Of a stretch of DNA of 64,000 nucleotides, positions 58,028-64,000 are shown piece by piece. Position 1 is the first letter of the stretch, and each line of letters opens with the position of its first letter. The notes beneath the pieces were generated by a model. It was not told the origin of the DNA and made no database searches. It was given only the letters and a program-made list of their open reading frames with translations. The stretch is from Ostreococcus mediterraneus (lineage: Eukaryota > Chlorophyta > Mamiellophyceae > Mamiellales > Bathycoccaceae): the NCBI GenBank assembly GCA_012295225.1, contig WMKK01000003.1:615788-679787 (forward strand). The letters run 5' to 3'. Both the position numbers and the translations under genes were made by a program.

Positions 58028-59953
58028 ATGACGACGAGGACGAGTGGTGACGACGATGGGCGACGAAAGGTGTTGATGCCGCATAACACCGCGGCGGTGG
58101 TGGTGAAGTACGCGCGCCGCGCGAAGACGAAGACACAGACGGTGCGAGAGGGGACCGAACGCGCGTCATCGGCGCCGAGGGTGAAGGATGACGAGGAGGA
58201 GGAGGAGGAGTTAGAGGAGGAGGAGGCGACGGTGACGATGAAAACGACGACGACGACGACGCGCGGGGTGGGAGCCGAGCGGTCGGAGGGCGAAGCGCGA
58301 GGATTGGACATTGTGCGCGAGGCGCTCGCGAACGCGCCGTCGCGCGTGGGTGCGCGGACGTTTGTGTTCAAGTCGAGGAATAAGTTGGCGAGAAGTGCAA
58401 AGGCGGAACGGGAACAGCGGGCGAGATTGGCAAAGCTTGCGGAGTCGAGTGCGTTTTTTGAGCGGGTCGATTGCGCGTCGCTCGCCGAGGAGAGCGCCGA
58501 GGCGACGCCCAAGCGCGGGGCGACGATGGGGGAGCCATTGAGCATGAGTCCGAGTGGATTGATTGATGCTTTACAAGGTCTTGGATTGGTGAATGACGCA
58601 CCGGTGTTGAAAGCGAAGATTACTGGCGTGAAGGTTGAGGGCGAGGTGTTGCGCGCCAAGACGTTGCCGCGCGAGTCGATGAGCGCGTACGACCGCGTGT
58701 CCGATTGGGTGTCCACACTCAAGCCGTTCTCGCCGCTCAAGCCAACGATGGAGCATGAATATGATACCACTTTGGTTGGCGCGGCGTCTACGATGCGATC
58801 GCCATCGATGTGCCCGACGGAGGTGGCTTCGGATTCCGAATCCGTCGCCGACACGGAATCCGTCGCGAGCTTGGGCGACGCGCTCGAAAGACTCGACATT
58901 GGCGATGAACACTCGCCTTTGACTGCACTTTTGCGCACGTGCGGGCAAACGCAGGATGACATCAAGACCATGGCGACGTTGTGTAAAAAGTACTTTTCAA
59001 ACAAGGCGAAAAAGATTGGCGAAGGCACGTACGGCGAGGCGTTCAAGGGCGACGGCGTAGTGACGAAAATTATCCCCATGGGTGGCGACGCTTTGGTGAA
59101 TGGTGAAGTTCAGATGGGTCCGAGAGAGGTGCACGCCGAAACGGCGATTGTCAAGAGTCTCACGGAGCTCAGCGCGAACGATACGCGCAAGAATTTTACT
59201 GATGGTTTCATTCGTCTTGTCAACGCTTCGGTGTGCCGTGGTCCGTATTCGAAAAAGCTTCTCACGGCGTGGGACAAGTACGCGGTAAAGGGCGAAAGTG
59301 AAAACGAAAAGCCCGATAATTTGCCATCGAACCAATTGTACATTGCTTACACGTGCGAAGACGGTGGTGCGGACTTGGAACATTTTGAGTTCCGCTCGGC
59401 AACCGAAGCCGTGGCGCTTCTGTTTCAAATCGTCGTCGCCTTAGCCGTGGCGGAGGAACAGAGCCAATTCGAGCACCGCGATTTGCACTGGGGTAATATT
59501 TTGATCAAGCGTACGCGTGTACAAAAGAAACAAGCGCGATTAAATGGGGTTGATATCAACATGCAAACGTCTGGATTGAATGTCACCATTATTGATTTTA
59601 CGCTTTCGCGGTTGACGGCGGACTCGGGCGAGACGTTCTTCCTCGACTTGAACGCCGACCCGGAACTTTTCAACGGTCCGAAGAAGCACTGTCAATCGGA
59701 AACATATCGACGAATGAAAAAGGCGATCAAGGGCAAGTGGGATGCGTACGAGCCGAAAACAAACGCGCTCTGGCTTCACTACCTCGCCGACACTGTACTC
59801 GAACAAAAGCACTACAGCGTGACCATGGAACAAAAGAAGGCACTCAGTGATTTCCGCAAGCGCGCACTCACGTACAAGTCAGCTCACGCCGCGATGTTTG
59901 ACGAATTGTTCTCTGGTATTTGGACGTCTGGAAAGTCGTCATTCGATAGCTAA
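58028..59953 (+). CDS. HASPIN: Haspin histone H3-Thr3 kinase
   Basis: The 641-residue product starts at the ATG at 58028 (or 58076). Residues 1-320 are low-complexity, acidic and basic stretches. The C-terminal kinase domain has an atypical glycine loop (KKIGEGTYGEAFKGDGVVTK), the catalytic HRDLHWGNIL (about residue 484) and IDFTLSR in place of DFG; the D-x-T form is a haspin hallmark. The tail has LWLHYLADTVL, a haspin motif. Haspin phosphorylates H3 Thr3 in mitosis to recruit the chromosome passenger complex. The H3 gene in the same window keeps Thr3. Confidence 0.92.
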   Translation: MTTRTSGDDDGRRKVLMPHNTAAVVVKYARRAKTKTQTVREGTERASSAPRVKDDEEEEEELEEEEATVTMKTTTTTTRGVGAERSEGEARGLDIVREALANAPSRVGARTFVFKSRNKLARSAKAEREQRARLAKLAESSAFFERVDCASLAEESAEATPKRGATMGEPLSMSPSGLIDALQGLGLVNDAPVLKAKITGVKVEGEVLRAKTLPRESMSAYDRVSDWVSTLKPFSPLKPTMEHEYDTTLVGAASTMRSPSMCPTEVASDSESVADTESVASLGDALERLDIGDEHSPLTALLRTCGQTQDDIKTMATLCKKYFSNKAKKIGEGTYGEAFKGDGVVTKIIPMGGDALVNGEVQMGPREVHAETAIVKSLTELSANDTRKNFTDGFIRLVNASVCRGPYSKKLLTAWDKYAVKGESENEKPDNLPSNQLYIAYTCEDGGADLEHFEFRSATEAVALLFQIVVALAVAEEQSQFEHRDLHWGNILIKRTRVQKKQARLNGVDINMQTSGLNVTIIDFTLSRLTADSGETFFLDLNADPELFNGPKKHCQSETYRRMKKAIKGKWDAYEPKTNALWLHYLADTVLEQKHYSVTMEQKKALSDFRKRALTYKSAHAAMFDELFSGIWTSGKSSFDS

Positions 59954-60002
59954 ACACATTCTAATCTAAATCTATAAACTCACACACACGCACATCTAAA
60001 AT

Positions 60003-60440
60003 CTAATTCTTCCGTCCCCACTGCGAACCCCATTCGGCATTCGCTGTATCGTCGGTAATCTCAACAATCTTTTTTGTCGTTCGCAGCGGCGTCGGCGCGT
60101 ACACCCACGCGCTTACGCCGCGCGCGTTCTCGGCGCGCACCCGAGCCTCCAACGTCACCCCTTCCCCGATCCCATCCAACACGAACGAATCGTCATCCCC
60201 CAAATACACATCCATCCACGCGTTTTCATCTTCCCCGAGCGCGTCGAGCACCACGCGGTCGACGCACCGCACGCTCACCGCGTGTTCCTCTCGCTCCACG
60301 TTATACGTTCCAGCGCGCCCAGCGCGAGTCCACGCGATTTCAACTCCGCGCGCGCTGTTAGTCATCGTCACCGCCACGGGCGCGTGCGGAAGCGCGGCGA
60401 ATAGTCTCGATGCGATCCATCGCCACGCTTCGCGGAGCAT
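60003..60440 (-). CDS. Small protein with fibronectin-III-like fold
   Basis: The 145-residue product starts at the ATG at 60440; an upstream GTG would add a poly-Asp run encoded by a GAC microsatellite. The sequence MTNSARGVEIAWTRAGRAGT, then LEARVRAENARGVSAWVYAP, resembles strands B-C and F-G of a fibronectin type III module. No signal peptide or membrane helix is visible. The function is unknown. It sits convergent with haspin and divergent from the Misato gene. Confidence 0.6.
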   Translation of the reverse strand: MLREAWRWIASRLFAALPHAPVAVTMTNSARGVEIAWTRAGRAGTYNVEREEHAVSVRCVDRVVLDALGEDENAWMDVYLGDDDSFVLDGIGEGVTLEARVRAENARGVSAWVYAPTPLRTTKKIVEITDDTANAEWGSQWGRKN

Positions 60441-60576
60441 GTCGTCGTCGTCGTCGTCGTCGTCGCGCAGTGGCGACTGACGCACAGAAAGTGCACTTTT
60501 TCCAAGTCAACAGCCCCAGACGCCGACGCGCACGCACGCGCGCACGCGCCGCCGCCGCCGCTGCCGACGCGGCTCG

Positions 60577-62328
60577 ATGACGTCCATGCCTTCGGGCATC
60601 GTCACCCTCACGTTCGGCGGGTTTGCGAATCACGTCGGCGCGCACTATTGGAACATTCAAGACGATGCGCACGGTGGAGACGATGGGACAGAAGCGCTCG
60701 TCGTTGACGTGGATTGGCGCGTGGAATACGCCGAACGAGAGCGCGGTGCGGGTGCGAACGCGTCGTACGTTCCTCGCGTGGTGATGTTTGATTTATGCGG
60801 CAGCGCCAGGGTTGGATTGGGCGCTGAAGGCGGTGGGTCAACGACGTCGCGCGACGCGGAGACGGCGTCGACGACGAGCTGGGACGGTCGGGTGGAGGTG
60901 TGTAGAGCGCCGTTAGCGAATAGGAGTGCGTTTGCACACGCGTTGGATCGAGAATCTCGTGCGGTACAAGCTGCGGCTACCGTCAATGAGGTACAGACGC
61001 GATCGGTGTTTGATGAGGATGAAGACGAACGCGACGGTCGAAGTCGGTCGAAACTCGGCGCCGTCGGTCGAGCGTTGGACGTCGGACGTTCAGCGTCGTC
61101 GCCGTCATCGATGGCGAACACAGATCAAGGCATCGTCGACAACGCAGACGACATCGCACGCGCACTCGTCGCGGGGGCGTGTCAATTAGACGAAGACGCG
61201 CGTCATTGGAGCGATTTCTTAAAAGCCGAAGTTCACGAGCGCAAGAGTTGCTTTGCGCTCGCCGGCAAATGGACCGACATTGACGCATTTTCTGGCTTTG
61301 GTGAAGGCTTGGATTGGATCTCGACCGAGGACAGACGCGAAGACATTCGAGAATCCATCCGTTATTGGGCTGAGGATTGCGACGTGCTCGGTGGATTTCA
61401 CATCGCGTGCGACGACTCGAGCGGTTTCGGCGGCGTCTGCGCGCAGGCGATGGAGGACATCAAAGATGACTACGACGGAGCGCCAATTTGCGTGTTTTCC
61501 GTCAACGCACCTCGCATACATGCACAGCACGGTGAACGACGCATGGATATGCTCAACGCTGCGTTTGCTTCAACCGTACTGGCGGATAACGCAGACTTGT
61601 ATTGCCCGCTCGCGGCGTTTGACGACGGATGTCAGAGCCGATTTCGCGCCTCGGCGGCGTGCGCGTTGGCGATGGAAACCATCACCACGCCGTGGAGATT
61701 GAAGAAATCGACGACGACGACGACATCGAGTGTTGGTGGGATGAGTTTACACGAAATGGCGCGACACATGACGAATCGTGCGCCTGGGTCTCGGGTATCG
61801 GCGCGCGTCTCCGCGCCGACGCCAGACGCCGCCGACGTCGACGCGTTTTTCACGTCGTTTCAAAGCGCGACGCCGAATGAGTTTATTCCACGAAAACGAA
61901 CTCACGGCAACGATAACGACGACGACGATGCAGATCTTCGACCGTTTGCAGAATCCTTTGTATTCCGCGGCGTCGTCGACGATATCGCGTGGTCTTCGTC
62001 CTCGTTTGACGCCGCCTTTGCCCGCGAGCTCCATCGATGTCCCCGCGCGCGGTGCGCGTCCCGCGCCCCCGTCGCCATCCCATTACCATTCCCAAAACTT
62101 TTCGGCCATCGAGATGTGACACACATTCCAATCTCTACGCGTTTGACATCCGGCGAATCATCCGCTCGGGTGTTATTCGCTATAGAATCCAACGCGAGAC
62201 GCGCCTCGCGCTCCGCCGCGGGCAAAGCCGCGTTGCGCGCGTGGTCCGCCGACGCCGTCGAATTTGAAGAAATGTGCGAGAATCTCCTCACCCAAGCCCG
62301 CGCGTTCGCCGGCGAGGACGACGAATAA
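60577..62328 (+). CDS. MSTO1: Misato/DML1 tubulin-like mitochondrial inheritance protein
   Basis: The 583-residue product begins with SGIVTLTFGGFANHVGAHYW, the tubulin-like N-terminus of Misato/Dml1 (the T1 loop region that matches tubulin but lacks the GTP-binding GGGTGSG loop). The middle shows FHIACDDSSGFGGVC, a relic of the tubulin G-rich region. It has no intron, an Arg/Asp-rich insert at about residues 145-170 and an acidic C-terminal stretch. Misato is needed for mitochondrial distribution and fusion and for spindle organisation. Confidence 0.9.
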   Translation: MTSMPSGIVTLTFGGFANHVGAHYWNIQDDAHGGDDGTEALVVDVDWRVEYAERERGAGANASYVPRVVMFDLCGSARVGLGAEGGGSTTSRDAETASTTSWDGRVEVCRAPLANRSAFAHALDRESRAVQAAATVNEVQTRSVFDEDEDERDGRSRSKLGAVGRALDVGRSASSPSSMANTDQGIVDNADDIARALVAGACQLDEDARHWSDFLKAEVHERKSCFALAGKWTDIDAFSGFGEGLDWISTEDRREDIRESIRYWAEDCDVLGGFHIACDDSSGFGGVCAQAMEDIKDDYDGAPICVFSVNAPRIHAQHGERRMDMLNAAFASTVLADNADLYCPLAAFDDGCQSRFRASAACALAMETITTPWRLKKSTTTTTSSVGGMSLHEMARHMTNRAPGSRVSARVSAPTPDAADVDAFFTSFQSATPNEFIPRKRTHGNDNDDDDADLRPFAESFVFRGVVDDIAWSSSSFDAAFARELHRCPRARCASRAPVAIPLPFPKLFGHRDVTHIPISTRLTSGESSARVLFAIESNARRASRSAAGKAALRAWSADAVEFEEMCENLLTQARAFAGEDDE

Positions 62329-62461
62329 TTACGCGTGTGTGCGTGTACGACTATAGAGCTGTGTTGTAAAATCGCTATGGTATAGAATTAAAAAGTCTCT
62401 CTCTCGCTCGCGCTCGCGCCCCCCCTCGGTGCCCTAGGTCTTTTGGGGTTTCATCTATGAA

Positions 62462-62487
62462 TGTGTGTGTGTGTGTGTGTGTGTGTG
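62462..62487. repeat. TG dinucleotide microsatellite (13 copies)
   Basis: A pure (TG)13 run in the convergent spacer between Misato and bL34. Likely polymorphic. Confidence 0.9.
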
Positions 62488-62547
62488 CGACGTATATCGT
62501 TCGACATCGCCGCCGCTAAGGAAAGAATAGGATGCCTAAAATACTCC

Positions 62548-62913
62548 TTACTTCTTCTCCTTATTCCACCCGCGCACGGCACCAGCCGGGGCCAACACCT
62601 TGCGCCCCTTGGCGCGTCGCAACTTGAGCACCTTGCGCCCCGATGCGGTGGCTTTGCGCGCCCGAAACCCGCTCGTGCGCGCGCGTTTACGACGCGTACC
62701 GCTCAACGTGCACCCGAGCGATTTACCACCAGCCACGATCACGAGCGCCCCGCGCCCTGGCGTTTGGCGCGGCGCGAACGCGCGCGCGGACAACCCCCCC
62801 GGCGTCGCCGCCACGGATGCGCGGAACGCCAGCGTCGGCGCGCGCGCGCGCGTCATACGCGCGGACGGCGACGGCAGCGCCGACGCCATGGCGGACATGG
62901 TGAACGCAGACAT
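62548..62913 (-). CDS. rpl34: Plastid ribosomal protein bL34
   Basis: The 121-residue product starts at the ATG at 62913, the first that gives a standard transit peptide (SAFTMSAMASALPSPSARMT); an upstream in-frame ATG at 63096 would add 61 Arg-rich residues. The mature part is bL34: SLGCTLSGTRRKRARTSGFR then KATASGRKVLKLRRAKGRKV. bL34 lines the 50S exit tunnel region. It is nuclear-encoded and imported by the plastid. Confidence 0.9.
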   Translation of the reverse strand: MSAFTMSAMASALPSPSARMTRARAPTLAFRASVAATPGGLSARAFAPRQTPGRGALVIVAGGKSLGCTLSGTRRKRARTSGFRARKATASGRKVLKLRRAKGRKVLAPAGAVRGWNKEKK

Positions 62914-63526
62914 GATGATGCGTGTGATGTTTCTACCCTCGCACGCGCGTCGATCAATGTCGCGCGCACCGGCGTCGTCCCCATCGTCGGTCGTCGCCCA
63001 TCGTCCTCGTCGGTCGAAACCCCGTCGTCGATGGCGATCGGATCGCGTCGTCGTCCATGGGTGGGGTGTGCGTGCGTGCGTATTCCAGGTCCTCATCGGT
63101 CGATGTGCGTCGTCGTCGCGTGGACCATCCCACCACGTCGGTACCGAGTATTATGGGCGTATATGACGACACGATACGAGGGTGCCATGCACGTAAAGGG
63201 TATGTACTGATGATATAGGATTTTACTACTCACATCTCACGCAGACGCGGACTCTTTGCCATATAATACGTATATCCGTGCCCGTGTCGCGCACACGTCG
63301 CGGCGATGATCGATGTGCCGCGCGTCCGATGTCCAACCGACGACGACGGACGACGGACGACGACGGACGACGGACGACGACGGACGACGCGCGCGTCGCC
63401 ATTCGCGCACACCCCTCGCGTCGCAGTCGCAGTCGCAGTCGTCGCGGTCGTCGTAAAAACACACGCACGTTTTTACTTCTCATCACCACCGTATCGCACA
63501 CGCCGATACACGCACACGAAGCCACG
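62914..63526. promoter_or_regulatory. Divergent intergenic region bL34 / light-harvesting gene
   Basis: About 613 bp between two plastid-protein genes. It holds a GACGGAC-type short tandem run (about 63337-63390), GTCGCA repeats near 63420-63440, and a TATA-like ATATAATA near 63261. An in-frame extension upstream of the light-harvesting ATG shows no protein likeness. No RNA gene was seen. Confidence 0.5.
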
Positions 63527-64000
63527 ATGAGCGCGTCGATGACGACGACGCGCGCGTCCTCCTCGGTCGCGGCGCGATCGGCGTCGGTCGCGACCAAGGC
63601 GAGCAAGCGCTCGAGCGTCGTCGCCGCCGCCGCGGATCGTAAGATGTGGTGCGTATATATATTAAGAGAGAGGCGATAGATTCGCGCGCGCGCGTTCGAC
63701 GACGCGTGGTGGACGGCGTCGCGCATCACGCGCGCGGCATCGCGCGAATGCGCGATATCCATCGTATCTCGCGGCGATACGATGGATCGGTCGCGTTTGG
63801 GACGCGGTCGGCGGAGGACGCGCGTCGATCGATGTCGTCGCGGTGTGTAGACGGATGGGTCGTGATACATCTGGTGTGTGCGTCGCGTGCGGGCGTAGAG
63901 CGTTCGTCGTCGTCGTCGTTCGATGTACTGACTGATGCGTGGTTGTATTCGCATTCGCGCGCGCAGGCTTCCGCAACCGTACGACGCTCCGGCGCACCTC
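63527..64000 (+). CDS. Chlorophyll a/b-binding light-harvesting protein (first exon and start of second; runs off right edge)
   Basis: Exon 1 (63527-63648) encodes a plastid transit peptide (TTTRASSSVAARSASVATKA) and ends with ADRKMW. A 318-bp GT-AG intron (63649-63966) follows, and exon 2 continues LPQPYDAPAHL to the window edge. The joined W-L-P plus D-A-P-A-H-L matches the mature N-terminus of Lhc proteins, in particular the Lhca-like type (W-x-PG-x4-A-HL). The Trp codon is split by the intron. The rest of the protein lies outside the window, so the subfamily is not settled. The intron carries the GTCGTGATACATCTGGTG motif and a 12-bp inverted repeat. Confidence 0.8.

Noticed and set aside
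63278-63526. Extension of the light-harvesting exon upstream of 63527
   Set aside because: The frame is open because of GACGGAC repeats; the transit peptide begins cleanly at the ATG at 63527.

Overview
This is a gene-dense, GC-rich nuclear segment from a unicellular green alga. Gaps between genes are mostly 40-350 bp, and most genes are single-exon. The few introns found here are 64-318 bp and start with GTRCG. Protein types include a light-harvesting protein, plastid bL34, RimM and CPP1-like proteins, plant-type RanGAP and MutS2. This fits a picoalga of the Mamiellales, most likely Ostreococcus. The genus is an inference from compactness and gene content, not a database result. Gene starts were checked against the DNA: several long open frames begin at TTG or GTG, and in those cases the first plausible ATG was used.

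Layout. 1-8.4 kb: a large IPT/TIG-repeat protein runs off the left edge, followed by an SC35-like RNA-binding protein, MutS2 back to back with a cytochrome b5 protein, a gamma-glutamylcyclotransferase-like protein and spliced Trm7. 8.7-20.6 kb: NAT10/Kre33 (three exons), an OTU protease, prolyl 4-hydroxylase, a myristoylated-type kinase with a cNMP-binding-like domain, RlmN, a RanBP2 zinc-finger protein, kinesin-4 and spliced TAF13. 20.8-29 kb: TRM6, an SMP lipid-transfer protein, spliced membrin SNARE, RanGAP, a tandem USP and a YlxR-domain protein. 29-39 kb: a second, complete TIG protein, a TPR-DnaJ protein, spliced BCCIP, a ZOP1-like splicing factor and a four-exon small plastid-type membrane protein at the border of an AT-rich island. 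39.9-50.5 kb: RidA, a helicase-associated-repeat/endonuclease fusion, CPP1, UVSSA, PHS1-type dehydratase, a copper ATPase behind an 85-bp tandem repeat, and RimM. 50.6-64 kb: DHX37, a divergent histone H3/H4 pair, a SET protein, haspin (the H3-Thr3 kinase), an FN3-like protein, Misato, bL34 and the first exons of a light-harvesting protein.

How the genes relate. RNA modification and ribosome biogenesis are well represented (Trm7, NAT10, RlmN, TRM6, DHX37, RimM, bL34). The H3/H4 pair lies next to haspin and a SET protein and has a dense set of dyad elements. Gene models that need splicing to make sense (NAT10, Trm7, TAF13, membrin, BCCIP, the small membrane protein and the light-harvesting protein) were rebuilt by matching splice phase and family motifs.

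The least-described items are the plastid-type helicase-associated-repeat/nuclease protein with an E2F palindrome upstream, the hairpin-bearing 85-bp array, two dispersed non-coding repeats, and the palindromes around the histone genes.
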